From Pegea sp. RAD2-039 (Eukaryota; Chordata; Thaliacea; Salpida; Salpidae): DNA of 64,000 nucleotides. The position numbers and the translations under genes are program-made. Shown here one piece after another: positions 33,087 to 45,128 of the stretch; positions within the stretch are counted from its first letter, which is position 1, and the number at the start of each line of letters is the position of its first letter. The notes below the pieces were generated by a model. That model was not told the DNA's origin, did no database searches, and was given only the letters and a program-made list of their open reading frames with translations. The stretch lies in contig JAQGEQ010000081.1 in NCBI GenBank assembly GCA_034620365.1, forward strand, positions 372,001 through 436,000, given 5' to 3'.

Positions 33087-33400
33087 AAATTTTAGTCAGT
33101 ATTAGCAAGTAAAAATATGGTTACAATTCTATAAGTTTTAATTTTAAATAATTTCCAGCTGAACTTGGTTTTCAATTTCTGGATAAAAATTTTTACTGTC
33201 GAAAATTTAATTAGTTTACAATGCACTTAATAGATTATGTACAAAAGTAAACTTTATAGTTTCTAAACCTTTTTTGGTACCCTTAAACAAAAAATTGTTT
33301 CTAAGGGAAGAAAAATATTCAGTTGAAAACTGACAGCTATAACTCTTGTCTGTTTTGGCTTATATAGTTTCTTGAACAATAAACTGATTTGATTATATAT

Positions 33401-33416
33401 ATACATATATATGTAT
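33401..33416. repeat. Palindromic AT microsatellite
   Basis: ATACATATATATGTAT is a perfect 16-bp palindrome. The same sequence is at 44,688-44,703, with altered versions near 51,045 and 55,868, at the right end of the 0.9-kb segment. Confidence 0.7.
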
Positions 33417-35060
33417 ATTATAGAAACAGATTCTTATAATAAAACATTTGCTTCCCATTCTATTCATATGCTTAAATCAAAAACAATTTTGACACTTGCA
33501 ATGCATTAATGACAGAAGTTTATCATGACAATTGTAATTATATTATTAATCTGTTTTTATTGCTTAATAAATTTGTGGAAACATATTTTTAGTATGTAGT
33601 AGATAAATAAGGATTAGTTTATTTGTCAGTAATAAGATTGTCAGTACAAAAGTAGGGTGTTAATTAGTTAAAAACCAATTCTCTAATGACCAGTGCCGCA
33701 TTTTAACATCAAGTTGTATTTAAGAAAAGGTTTTTGTTTTGAAATGATTGTTTTAGTTTAAGATTTCAAATAAAAGATAAAAGAATTAACGTAAGTTTAA
33801 CAGCGACAACTAGCGACTGTTCAAGTTTACAAATAATTCGACAAAAGTTTTGAAAACAAAATATATTAAACTGATATAACAACGAATAACTTGTTTAATT
33901 TTCTTATTAATAAACATTTGTATAGAAAGTTAAATCAACTTATGCTACTAAATAATTTGCTGCTATGATCTATTAAATTCATTAAAATAATTTTCCGCAG
34001 GCAATAGCTGTAATATTTTGCTAATTTCTTAAAAGGTTTTGTTAAATTTGAAATGTATTCCTACTCAGTAAAAATATTATATTTTTTATAAGTTAAAAAG
34101 TAAAAGAAAATTGAAATTACCCCCAAAAGTTCAATGTTTTACCAGTTTAAACCACAAACACTAGATTATAAGAAACTTTTATATAATAATAATCTGAAAC
34201 TAAGGCCCCTTTCCTATGAAAACTTGACTGTCTTCTAATTTGGAGTTGAATAAATTTCAACAGACATCAATTAAATTTACCAACGAGAAAAATGGTAGTA
34301 ATGCTAAATTTTCCATTTCAATATTTAAAACTCAAATTGATATTCAACTTCTGGATTATAATCTATTATTAAATATTACTTTAAAATTTATTTGTTTAAT
34401 AAGACAACTTCTTGTTATAAGACATTTTTTTATTTATACCTAAAGGTTAGAAAAATTACAACGTTTTGGTAGTATAAGAAAAACTTACCCAAGAGATGTA
34501 ATAAAGTCTTTAAGGATGATTTCGTACAAAACTTTAAACAAAGAATATAAACTAAAGATACAGTTTTCAATGATTTCTCATAAATCAAAAATTCTAATTT
34601 GAATAATAGTTGGATAACAGTTAATTTTGATTTGATTTTTTAAATTAAATTGTTTATAACTCATTTACTATTTCTAAATTATTATCGAAATTGACATAAA
34701 CTAAAATCTTCAAATTTGGTGATAAAAATTGTAATAATAATATTATCTTTTACGTGATACTTTTTTAATTTTGTTGAATAATCATATTGAATAATCATAA
34801 TGAAAAATTTGTTTAAATTGTAGAATTATTGTAACTTATATTATTTATCTGTGATAGAACTATTTATTTCAGTTAGTTAAGTAATCGCTGTTTTAATGAA
34901 ATAGTAACTTTATGAAATCTGATTTTTTAAAATTTATAGAAAAGTCAAAAGATCAAAAATTGTTTTTCGAACTTGGTATCAAAAGCATTTTCTTAAAAAT
35001 TTTTTCAAAATTCAAGAACAGCATTTTTTACTTCTTTAAGATTTATTTAAGTTGAAAAAA
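33412..35060. repeat. 1.6-kb duplication, partner of 47,030-48,660
   Basis: Starts at GCTTCCCATTCTATTCATAT. A third copy at 51,060-52,058 covers the first 1 kb, and the start also recurs at 44,700-44,905 and 55,880-56,200. The copies keep a 57-67 codon open frame (34,240-34,443 here), but most differences between them change the amino acid, so I treat it as non-coding. Confidence 0.8.
34152..34261 (-). promoter_or_regulatory. Promoter-like module, family D (well preserved)
   Basis: Minus strand: GTTGAA-ATTTA-TTCAAC at 34261-34245, TATATAAA at 34185-34178 and TTTGTGGTTTAAACTGG from 34158. TATA spacing is 27 bp; the inverted-repeat centre is 95 bp upstream. Confidence 0.52.
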
Positions 35061-36240
35061 TAAACAAAACAACTAGCGAAAGAAAGATAATTCAGAAAGA
35101 GCCAGACAACAAGCACAAAAAGACAATTCCTTCACTTTCACCAATCACTAATCTCGTTAGAAGCGACTTTATTGATAATGAATTATCATCAACACCAACA
35201 ACCTGTTGAATAAATAGCTTTTAATTCAACTGAAACTATCAACTTTTAAAAAATAATGAAACAAGATTTGGTAGCTTTGATGTCAATTGATTTGATATAC
35301 TTGATAATATTTGGAAATTATTCAATTTTTAAATGAATCTATTATTGAACATTTCATTATCTTGGTTATTACTATATTAATAAATATATGTTTTAGTTGC
35401 ATTGTGGAAATGTAAAAAAACTTATCTATAAATTGAACTTGTTATTGAAGCAAGTAACTTTGAAGAACTCTTTGGTTGGTTTCAGATGCACATTTCTTCA
35501 AGAAATATCTTTGGTAAATTTATAAATTTCTTTTTTAAGGAAACTAATTTTTATGACTAAAAAATTGTTTATATTTAAAAGTAAATTTAGCAAAAATTCA
35601 ATTTAAAAATGAATAATAATTTAAATGAATTTAAAATTGAACAAAAAAAAAACATGATAAGCAATAAAAAACAATTCTAACATCATTTTCTACTATTTCA
35701 CAAAATTATTTTACGAAATAAGTTATTTTAATTGATATTACCATTATTATTGATATTATTATCTTTATTTTATATTAATACAAAGTTTGTTTTGGTATTT
35801 GTCTTGTAATTATCTTTGAAAGTCAAATTGTTTCAAAAAATGAGAAAATGTTTTTAAGTTTTTAGAAGTATGCTTTTAAGATAAACGTAGAATCATTGGT
35901 ATGATTTTTACATATTTCATTGAAAGTAATTTAACTATTTACAAAAAATAAAAGAATGAATTTCTAGAAACATGTTCATCTTACATTTACAGATGTTTTA
36001 AAACTGAAAAATTTTCTTTAACCTTAAAACAATTGCTTGGCCTTAAAAACGATTTATATAAATTTTAAATTAATCATTAGTTGTGATAAACTAAAAACTA
36101 TCTGCTACAGACTTTTTCTTAATTTTTTAAAATGAATTCAATTTTTCATTAAATCCAAATGGTATTTTATTTAAAAAAAAAAGATTTTTTATAAATTTTT
36201 TAAGGGTGTAATGAATTAAAGGTCTGAAATTTAAAATTTA
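35061..36240. other. Family A upstream fragment, then AT-rich sequence
   Basis: 35,061-35,300 is a family A upstream region (A/C-rich tract at 35,060-35,130; AACTGA-AACTA-TCAAC near 35,230) that ends before its TATA box. 35,400-36,180 is AT-rich with weak array similarity and no coding region. Confidence 0.5.
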
Positions 36241-36280
36241 CCAAAACCAACATGCTTTAAAAAAATTATGCTTTTAATCC

Positions 36281-36401
36281 AACTGAATATATCAGTTTCC
36301 AAATTTGTTCTTAATAATCTATCTTATAAAACTTTAGTCAACTTGTAAAAATAATTTTATAAATAAGCATGTTTTAGTCTCACATTTGTGGGATAAAACA
36401 G
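36281..36401 (+). promoter_or_regulatory. Promoter-like module, family A
   Basis: AACTGA-ATATA-TCAGTT at 36281-36297, TATAAATA at 36358-36365 and TTTGTGGG from 36385 (27 bp). Confidence 0.5.
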
Positions 36402-36447
36402 AAAAAGTAAAGCTACGATAAATCCAAAGTATGTATTATTTTCATGT

Positions 36448-36482
36448 TATGTATTATTGCATTTTAATCTAAGGTTTGTGAG
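36448..36482 (+). promoter_or_regulatory. Partial promoter-like module, family C
   Basis: TATGTATT from 36448 and TTTGTGAG from 36475 (27 bp). The family C inverted repeat is missing because a family A copy is fused about 40 bp upstream. Confidence 0.4.
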
Positions 36483-37500
36483 TTAACATTTTAAAATGTT
36501 TACTTTCTGCAAAATTTGGTAAATCTTTAATTTTTGAAATTATGCAATTTTTCTTAATTTTATTATTCAGAAACTTTTCTTACTAAAGTCTTACTAATTT
36601 TAAGTTTTAGTTGCATTGTGAAAAGATATAAACTTTTCAATAAATTAAACTTGTTATTAAAGCAACAAATTTTGAAGAATTGTCTTGTTTGTTATCTAAT
36701 GCAATCATTTTAAAGAATTTAATCTCGTCAATTAATAACTTTCATTTTTAAGAAAAATAACTTTTCTAAGTAACAAATTATTTATGTTTAAAAGAATCTT
36801 GAGTAAAAATGTCCTTAAAAAAATGCTTATAAGTTTAAATGAATTTGAAATATAAAGGAAACAAAAAACGTGAAAAACAATAAAATATATAAATAAATTC
36901 TATCTGCATTTTCTTTTCTAAGTCGATTTGTTTATAGTAAATAGAGATTAAGATCTACAAAAAATTAATCTATTAGCGTTCGTTTTAGATTATAGGTAGC
37001 TTATTTAATAATGTGAATCACACAGTTTCGTAATTTTTCGATTTTACTTTTTTTTTAAATAAATAAAAATAAATAAGTTTAAAATAAATACATAATTAAT
37101 TTGAAGTTAGTGAGTATAAATGTTTTAAAATTTGAAATATTAGTAATATTGTAATACTTTTTATTATTGTGTAATATTGTAATACTTTTTTTAGTTAGTC
37201 AATAAAAACAAGAAGTTATTACTAGATTTATTTAATTTAAATGAAATGTAATAAATAATTAATACTTTAAAGATAATAAAAAGGTTTACAGCTATCAATA
37301 AAGTATTTCTAAAAATTAAAATATTTTTCTTAGTTTGAAAAATTATCTTTCCTTATTATAATTAGCTAACTGTGCTAAAACAGGATAAAAGCAAAATGAT
37401 AAATTAAAAATGGACATTAGATTTAAAAAGAAAAACTGGATTTAGAATTTGTTAAGGAATTGACGAATTCAAATTCTAAAATTTTAATTAAAAACCGTTT
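36483..37500. repeat. Array segment shared with 40,790-42,080 and 53,740-54,530
   Basis: Post-family-C sequence (TTACTAATTTTA, then TTTTAGTTGCATTGTGAAA), then the TATTAGCGTTCGTTTTAGAT piece at 36,975 and the GCTAACTGTGCTAAAACA piece at 37,365 (also at 41,988 and 62,098). A 27-bp tandem duplication of TAATATTGTAATACTTTTT lies at 37,143-37,190. No coding region. Confidence 0.6.
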
Positions 37501-38280
37501 AATCTTATGCATAAATTACAACAAGGACGTCATTATGCAGTTTTTGAATGATTTTATTAAAAATTATTAGATTTAAATAATTCATGGTAGTTTTCAAGGG
37601 TTTTCGATAGAATGTAGCGTTTCTGGTTTTTGTTTTTAATATGAAAAAATTGCTTTGATAAATTATAGAAATCTACTTTTGTTGTACAGAAGTAAACAAA
37701 TATTAATTTAAAACAAAAATTTAAAAAAAATTCTGCAAAAAAAGTATTAAGCTGTTAAAATATTGTTGGATAAATCAATAACAGTATGGTAACTACTGAC
37801 TAGTTTTTCTTAGATGTAAATAAGAAGTTAAATTTAAAAAAAGAAAATTAATTTCCAAATTGACTACTTGTTTAAATACTGTGAAGTTGGTTTGGTTTCA
37901 ACAGTTCTGATTGACTAACTTATTACAAAGATTTATTCAATTATAACTGAAAACTGTTCAGCTTCAGAAAGAATGCATAGAAAAGTAAAATAATAAGTTA
38001 CTGCAACTTATAAAATCAACAGCAAATTATTTAAATAAGTGATAATCATTTAAACAGAGATAGAAATTTAGTTTCAATAAAAAATCTTTTATAATGCTTC
38101 ATCAGCATAAAGATTATTTACCATAAAATCACCCGTAACAATTAACGGGTTCCAAAAAAAATAATCTTTCTGACGTTGATGCGCAGATCGCATTAAATCT
38201 TAACCCTTATGTATGAAGTGCTTTCAATCCTAAGTTTGTGATGCTGAAAAAAATTAATTTAAAAATTTTATTAACTAAAC
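37501..38280. repeat. Segments shared with 13,780-14,140 and 25,605-25,990
   Basis: 37,510-37,840 pairs with 13,780-14,140. 37,850-38,280 pairs with the DNA on both sides of the LINE at 25 kb and represents the uninterrupted state (GACTACTTGTTTAAATACTG running into GTTGGTTTGGTTTCAAC). Confidence 0.7.
38093..38247 (+). promoter_or_regulatory. Promoter-like module, family B
   Basis: AATGCT-TCATC-AGCATA at 38093-38109; CCCGT 38132-38136 with ACGGG 38145-38149; TATGTATG from 38208; TTTGTGATGCTG from 38235 (27 bp). Confidence 0.48.
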
Positions 38281-38929
38281 TTTAATGGATATCACGTGAA
38301 ATTTAATAAAATAATTATATTTTCTATTAATCACTCAAAGTATCTTCTAGTTTTCTCACTCAAAAACACCTAAACCCTTAAAAAATGTATTTTGTGCGTA
38401 ATTATAGTAAGATGCAAATTGTAAAATCTATGTAGAATCTCACATCATTACATTTGATTAATAAGTTTAAAAAAAAAATATATTTCAGATCTATGTTTTT
38501 TTTGATAAGATATAATTACATTAAAGCTTTGAAAAAAATTAAAAAAAAATTTTGCTTAATAGAAATAACTCCTATAAGCAACAGAGAAAATTACGGGGCA
38601 TGAAAAAATCCTGTCTTTAAGTATGATGTATGTTGAAAAGATAAATGAAAACAACTACCAAAAGAAAGATAACTCAAAAAGACAAGGGCTAGACAACAAC
38701 AATATTTATGTTTAAAAGTAGTTTTATCAAAAATGTTATATACAATTGCATATTAGTTTAAATGAATTTGAATTTTTAAGAGAATAAAATACTTGAAAAA
38801 AAATGAAATATATTAATAAATACTAACTACAGTCTCTACTTCTTCCCACAAATATTTTACGAAACAAATCATTATCATCTTTATTTTTATTATTATTAGA
38901 CTTTGTGTAACTCTATTTTTGTTAAAGAC
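38281..38929. repeat. AT-rich stretch with family A upstream fragment
   Basis: 38,330-38,520 matches 45,190-45,380 (TCACTCAAAAACACCTAAAC-like). 38,550-38,700 matches the A/C-rich tract of 17,330-17,490. 38,710-38,930 matches 46,010-46,230. No coding region. Confidence 0.55.
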
Positions 38930-39050
38930 AACTGAATATATCAGTCTCAAAATTTTAGACGGAAGATGGGAAACTTCAATGTCCTGTCAACTAGTAAAAC
39001 TAACCTTATATATAAGGCTGTTTTAGTCTCAAATTTGTGGGTTGAAACAG
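38930..39050 (+). promoter_or_regulatory. Promoter-like module, family A
   Basis: AACTGA-ATATA-TCAGTC at 38930-38946, TATATAAG at 39009-39016 and TTTGTGGG from 39034 (25 bp). The hairpin is CTGTTTTA / TGAAACAG, a G-U compatible pairing. Confidence 0.52.
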
Positions 39051-40120
39051 AAAAAAGTAAGTCATGAAAAGTCTTGTATGTAAAAAAATATTTGTTTGTA
39101 AAACTAAAGTTAGAAAAGAATGTATTGGTGAAATAGAAGTAAATGTAATGAAAAACTCCTTGTCTTATTAGAGTGGAAATTAGATGTTAAGTAGTAACCT
39201 AAATTTTACCGAGTTAATTTATTGGGTTCAGCCCATATTAAATCGCACCGTATACAGATAGTATAGCATTTCATTGTTTATATAACTATATAATGAAATT
39301 GCGTAAAAGTTTAAAGATTTTTTTTAAGTAAAATTAATTTGTTAAAATTATGTACTAATTACTTTACATAAAAAATCTTATTTTTGCTTCACTAGCATTA
39401 GCGATATTTACCATAAAGTCACCCGAAAAAGTTGACAGATTCCAAAATGACATGAATATAAGCAACAAGAACGTACGTTGAATGCGTTGATGTTAAAAAC
39501 TTTTGAGTCAAGCAGCCTCAATCTTTGTCTCATGTCTCAGTAGTTTGTGGTTCTCAAGAAAAATAATTTTGTAATTTTATAAGTAATTTATCTAAGGACA
39601 ATATATATAATATAATTTCAAAATTATACTTTCTAAAATTAAATCATGAGATTTTATGAAGTTTATCTTTTAAAATACAATACTTTTACGATTTTAGTTT
39701 GTCTCTAATATAACTAGAAAACAAGTTACAAACTATATGAAGAAACTGACATCTACCGTTTTTTTTATAAATGAAAAAAATAAGGTGAGTCTACTAAAGT
39801 TAAATTAACTTTAACAAAAAATAACGACATTAAAAATAACATAAAAAGTTACAACTATCCCAAGTATTAGTAGTGAAAATTAGTTTTCTTAGTTTGACTA
39901 TTCTTTAAATAATATTATTTGAAAGTATTATTATCTTTATCAAACAACAATCAGTAGATGAACGTAACTGAAATTTCTCTGCTACAATTTCTTTTATAGG
40001 TTTATTTGGAAATTTTTCTAACAGAAGTAGAATAATATATTCTATATAGCAAATGTATTTAAATTTGTCATAATCATCTAAACTGAGAAAGAAATTTCAT
40101 TTCAATAAAATATATTTTCT

Positions 40121-40278
40121 AATGCTTCACTAGCATCAATGTTATTTACCATAAAATCACCTGTAAGAAAAAACGGGCTCCAAATATCAAAACTTTTTAG
40201 ATGGTTGCATCTACGCGATTAGAGTTGAATCTCAAACCTTATATGTAAAGTGGTCTCAATCTTATGTTTGTGGTGCTC
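40121..40278 (+). promoter_or_regulatory. Promoter-like module, family B
   Basis: AATGCT-TCACT-AGCATC at 40121-40137; CCTGT 40160-40164 with ACGGG 40173-40177 (one G-U pair replaces C-G); TATATGTA from 40240; TTTGTGGTGCTC from 40267 (27 bp). Confidence 0.5.
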
Positions 40279-40660
40279 AAAAAGATGACTTAAAGATTTT
40301 ATTAAGTAATTTTTAAAGACAATCAGAGAACTTTTCAAAGCATTTTCAATAATGATAGTGATAATAACATTTCTTATATATTTCTATGTATTTGATGTTT
40401 ATAATGTTAAAATTGTATAATTTGTAAACTTTATTTACTGAATTAATATTCTAATAAGTTTACACTATCAGTAAATTATGTTGAAAATATTTTCTATTTT
40501 TCGCAGTTCAGAAAAAATATTCAACAAAAAAATTTAGAGTGAAATAAAAAGAATGTAATATTTTAATAATATAGATCCCTAACAACTTCCAGTGTTTTTA
40601 GCTTGATATGTTCGTTTAAGTTTCTACTTTCATTAGAAAAACTATTTATATAATTTATAA

Positions 40661-40784
40661 GTTGAAACTTGTTCAACCTCAAAATAATAATCAATGGTAA
40701 TGTAAACAATAACACCTAAATATCAGGTAAAGCTTTGTTATACTCATCTTATATATTATTGCATTTTAATCTCAGGTTTGTGAG
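40661..40784 (+). promoter_or_regulatory. Promoter-like module, family C
   Basis: GTTGAA-ACTTG-TTCAAC at 40661-40677, TATATATT from 40750 and TTTGTGAG from 40777 (27 bp). Confidence 0.5.
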
Positions 40785-41585
40785 TTAAAATTTTAAAATG
40801 TTTACTTACTACAGAATTTGGTAAATCTTTTAATTTTGAAATTATGCAATTTTTGCAAGATTTTATTATTCAGAAATTCCTTATCTTTCTTACTAAAGTC
40901 TTACTAATTTTATGTTTTAGTTGCATTGTGAAATTCTAAAAAACTTTTCTATATACTAAACTTGTTAATAAAGCAACTAATTTTGAAGAACTGTCTTGTT
41001 TGTTTTTTAATGCAATTTTTCTATAGACTTTCATCTCGTCAATTAATATTTTTCTTTTTTAAGAAAAATAACTTTTCTAAGTAATAAATTACTTATGTTT
41101 AAAAGTATCTTTAGGAAAAATGTCTTTTAAAAATGCTTAAAAGTTTAAATAATTTCGAAATTAAAGAGAAATAAAAACGTGAAAAACAATAAAATATATA
41201 AATAAATTCCATCTGCATTTTCTTATCAAAGTCGATTTGTTAATAGTAAATAGAGATTAAGATCTACAAAAAATTAATCTATTAGCGTTTGTTTTAGATT
41301 ATAGGTAGGTTATTTAATATTGTGAAATACACAATTTCGTAAATTTTCTATTTTCCTTTTTTTTAAATGAAAAAAAAAAAAATAAGTTTAATATAAATAC
41401 ATAATCTTCTTTATGAAATTTAACATAAAATTTAAATTAATTTTAAGTTAGTAAGTTTAACTGTTTCAAAATTTTTAATATTATTAAATATATTATTAGA
41501 AAACATTTCAAATAGAATCGTTTTTTTCTATGTTTACGTAATCTACTTTTTACAAACTTTGGTAAATTTATTTTTACTCTTAACG

Positions 41586-42457
41586 AATTATAGGACAACT
41601 AAAATTCTTATAAATAAGACGGAAATTACTCTCTAAAAACCCTTCAAAATTATTATTTGCATTTTGACGTTAAAACAAATTTATCTATTAAATATTTATA
41701 AAATAATATAAACGTTTTCTGGTTTATCCAAAAATATTTTGAATTATATTTTGTAATCAAATATACTTAAAAGTAAATTGCAAATTCCATAAAAGAATAC
41801 TATTACTTTTTTTAGTTAATCCATAAAAAAAAGGAAGTAATACTATTATATTTAATTTAGATGAAATGTAATAAAAAATTACTACTTTAAAGCTAAAAAA
41901 AAGGCTTACAGCTATCAAAAAAGTATTTCTAAAATTTAAAATATTTTTCTTAGTTTGAGAAATTATCTTTCCTTATTATATTTTGCTAACTGTGCTAAAA
42001 CAAGAAAAAAAGCAAAATGATAAATCTAAATGAATTTTAATTTTAAAATGAAAAATTGGATGTAAAATTTGTTAAAGAACTGATTAATTAAAATACTGAT
42101 TTTTTTTTAAACAGAAAACGTTTTTCTTAACAAAAATAACTAAAAAAGTTATGATTTTTATAAAATATATTAATCTGAAATGACAACTTGTTTGTTTTGC
42201 TATTAACAAACATTTGAATTGAAAATACATATACATATATTTGCTGATAGGTTTTTTAAATAGAATACAATAAAATAATTTTCCACGCGCAGTAGATGTA
42301 AGATTTTGCTAATTTCTTCAGTAATTTTGGTTAAATTTAAAATGTACTCTTACTCAGCAAAAAAATACATTGTATAAATTAAAAAGTTGAAATTAGCCAA
42401 AGATATTGAGTTTGGAATAGATGATTATTAACGAAATCAATTTTTTACCAGTTTACA
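41586..42457. repeat. AT-rich array remnants and a copy of 4,040-4,370
   Basis: 41,810-42,080 relates to 37,190-37,470 and 61,930-62,200. 42,150-42,480 is a direct copy of 4,040-4,370 (AACAAACATTTGAAT, TTTTCCACGCGCAGTAG), the inner end of the left inverted-repeat arm. It ends inside a family D module at about 42,485. Confidence 0.6.
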
Positions 42458-42485
42458 CCACAAACACTAGATTATATGAAGCTTT
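42458..42485 (-). promoter_or_regulatory. Truncated family D module
   Basis: TTTGTGGTGTAAACTGG from 42464 on minus, cut off at AAAGC before the TATA box, where GACTCTCTATAGG of another array segment begins. A breakpoint. Confidence 0.4.
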
Positions 42486-42630
42486 GACTCTCTATAGGAT
42501 GTTTTTAAAAAGAAAATCGATTTTTTAATAGTAAATAGAGATTAAGAACTGAAAAAATAATTACTTAGTAGCGTCTGTCTTAGATTATAAGTAGCTTATC
42601 TGTAAAAAGTAAGGATTTTAAAATTGCAAC

Positions 42631-42744
42631 CCACAAACATTAGATAAGAATGCAATAATATATAACAGGAGTATAACGGTGAAAGAGATGAATTTGAAGT
42701 TCTACATGTGTTTACTAATATTTTGAAGTTGAATAAGTTTCAAC
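42631..42744 (-). promoter_or_regulatory. Promoter-like module, family C in inverted orientation
   Basis: Minus strand: GTTGAA-ACTTA-TTCAAC at 42744-42728, TATATATT from 42664, then ATTGCATTCTTATCTAATG and TTTGTGGG from 42637. TATA spacing is 27 bp; the inverted-repeat centre is 99 bp upstream. The only family C module seen on the minus strand. Confidence 0.5.
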
Positions 42745-43357
42745 TTATAAATTATATCCATGATAGAGCTATAGAAAGTAATACTTTACAAAACAAATTA
42801 AGCTACAGAACACTTAACGTTCCATAAGATATCACCTGTAATCACTAATAATATTGATAATGATAAGAAAATATAATAATAATAGCATAAATAATCGGCG
42901 AATATTTAAAGGGCTGATTTGCTTCTCTATATAAAGGTTTGCTAATAACAAAACCAAGCGCGCTGGTTTTTGGTTTAGTTTAATTAATTTTGCTTCTTAA
43001 AAATCAAACAAATTATTTGTAAATCAGGACATCCGCAAGATGTCATTGCAGGTACTTTATTTTATCTTTTTTATTATTGGTTGTAATATCAGTTTAATAA
43101 ATTTGATTTTTTAATATTGAATTAAAGTTTTTGATTTTATTTAAAAAACAAAGAAACCACAATCTTTAGTAAATTTTGTATGTAAAAAAATATTTCTTTG
43201 CAATACTAAAGTAAGAAAAGAATATATCTCTTAAATAGAAGTAAATGTAATGAAAAACTCCTTGTCTTATTAGAGTTGAAATCAGATGTGAAGTAGTAAC
43301 TTAAACTTTAACGAGTTAATTGATTGGGGTCAGCCCATATTAATTTGCAAGAGATAC
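42745..43357. other. AT-rich stretch with inverted array pieces
   Basis: 42,880-43,075 is an inverted array piece (CCTTTATATAGAGAAGC-like, CGAGC/AACAAAACC order reversed) running into a CAGGACATCCGCAAGATGTC stretch that resembles an inverted CAACAG element. 43,080-43,355 leads into a hairpin block. No coding region. Confidence 0.45.
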
Positions 43358-44905
43358 GGATAGTAAAGCATTTCATTGTTTAAATAAACATGAAATGAAA
43401 TTGCTTAAAAGTTTAAGGATCTTTTTAAGTAAATTTAAATTGTTGGAGTTATGTAATACTTACTATTTATAAAAAACGTTTCTATTTAGCTTCACTAGGA
43501 TTAGCAATATTTATCTTTAAGTCAGCCGTAAACAAAAACGGGTTCTGAAATAAAAATAACAACACAAACTAAAATGTGGATTCAATTTTGATTCACATAA
43601 ATCATTAATGACAGAATTTGTTAATGAGAAGTGTAATCATTTTAATAATTTGTTTTAAATACTTTATTGAACTTTGTTTAAATGTATCCTTGACTCGTAA
43701 TATATTAACAAGGTTATATTAGTCATTAATACGATTGTCAGCCCAAAATTTAGCAGATAAACAGTCTAAACCTTTTCTATAAGAGCTAAGTAGCACCCAT
43801 TAATATTTAATAGCATGTAACAAAATATTCTTGCTTTAAAATGGCTTTCCAGAATTAGAAAAAAAAGTTAAAATCAAGTGCCAACAGCGTCAGCTAGCTA
43901 CTGTTGTGATTTACAAACAAATTGTTTGATTTTTAAGAAACAAAAAACTAAACCAAAAAACAAACATCCCTTGGTTTTGTTATTAGCGAGCAATTGTATA
44001 GAAGATCAAATCAGCCCTTAAATTTTTTGCTGCAATGTTCTGTTATGCTAAAACGATTAAAAAACTCTTACACCTGCAATAGGTGTAAAACTTTGGTAAC
44101 TTCTGTAATGAACGTTTTAAAAATTAAAATGTACACTTACTATGCAAAAATTATAATTTTAAAAAGTTGAAAAATTAAAATAAAGTTGAAACTAGCCAAG
44201 GGTATTTATCTCTGAGAAATGATTATTAACAAATTCAATTTTTTTACAAGTCTACACCACAAACACTAGACTATAAGAATCTTTTAAATAATAGTATACT
44301 CGAAATGTAACACACATGTACGTTTGGTTATGTCAGAAAACCTTTTATTAATTTGAAGTTGAATAAGTTTCAACAAATTTTAATCAATATTACCAAGTAG
44401 AAATATGGTTACAATTCTATAGTTTTAGTTTTAAATATTTTTCAGCTCAACTTGATTTTCAATTTCTGGATAATAATTTTTACTGGCGAAAATTTAATTA
44501 GTTTACAACGCACTTATTAGATTATTTACAAAAGTAAACATTAAAGTTTCTAACCCTTTTTTGGTACCATTAAACAAAAAATTGTTTCTAAATGATGAAA
44601 AATGTTCAGTTGTAAGCTGACAACTGTAACTGTTGTCTGTTGTGGCTTATATAGTTTCTTGAACAATAAAATGATTTGATTATATATATACATATATATG
44701 TATATTATAGAAACTGATTCAAACATTAAAATATTTACTTCCCATTCTATTCATATGCTTAAATCAAAAACAATTTTGACGCTTACAAAGCATTAATGAC
44801 AGACGTTTATCATGAAAATTGTAATTATATTATTAATCTGTTTTTATTAATTTAATAAATTTGTGGAAATATATTTTTGGTATGTAGTAGATTAATAAGA
44901 ATTTA
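43358..44905. repeat. 1.55-kb duplication, partner of 54,546-56,090
   Basis: Colinear from AGCATTTCATTGTTTA through CCGTAAACAAAAACGG, the GTCATTAATACGATTGTCAG element, a CAACAG hairpin, family D and the ATACATATATATGTAT palindrome. Confidence 0.8.
44257..44374 (-). promoter_or_regulatory. Promoter-like module, family D
   Basis: Minus strand: GTTGAA-ACTTA-TTCAAC at 44374-44358, TATTTAAA from 44290 and TTTGTGGTGTAGAC from 44263 (27 bp); the inverted-repeat centre is 103 bp upstream. Confidence 0.48.
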
Positions 44906-44968
44906 TCTAATTTAGTTATAATCATCTAAACTCAGATAGAAATTTCATTTCAATAAAAATTCCTTTAA

Positions 44969-45128
44969 AATGCTTTATTAACATTATTAATATTATCATT
45001 TACCATATAATAACCCGTATGAACAAACAGGTTCCAAAAATATGTTATGAACAGATGTTGAAACTTTTATTGCGTCAGATTTCAAAGCTTGTATATAAAG
45101 TGGTTTCAATCTTAAGTTTGTGGTGCTG
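44969..45128 (+). promoter_or_regulatory. Promoter-like module, family B
   Basis: AATGCT-TTATT-AACATT at 44969-44985; CCCGT 45014-45018 with ACAGG 45027-45031 (one mismatch); TATATAAA at 45092-45099; TTTGTGGTGCTG from 45117 (25 bp). Confidence 0.5.

Larger units (their letters stand above)
32541..33411. repeat. 0.9-kb segment with four copies
   Basis: Copies at 32,545-33,411, 43,845-44,690, 50,190-51,045 and 55,015-55,870, from AAAATCAAGTACCAACAGCG to the TATATATACATA microsatellite. Each holds a CAACAG hairpin and a family D module. Confidence 0.8.
39120..41585. repeat. Recent 2.5-kb duplication, partner of 52,085-54,540
   Basis: Nearly identical over its length, from TTGTCTTATTAGAGTGGAAA to TTACGTAATCTACTTT. 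It contains the hairpin block (39,195-39,305), TTTGTGGTTCTCAAG near 39,544, family B at 40,121 and family C at 40,661. B to C spacing is 510 bp. No coding region. Confidence 0.85.

Noticed and set aside
34240-34443. 67-codon open frame, related to frames at 47,816-48,049 and near 51,890-52,065
   Set aside because: Conserved among three recent copies only. Most differences change the amino acid, older copies do not keep the frame, and it overlaps the family D inverted repeat, so it looks like drift in non-coding DNA.
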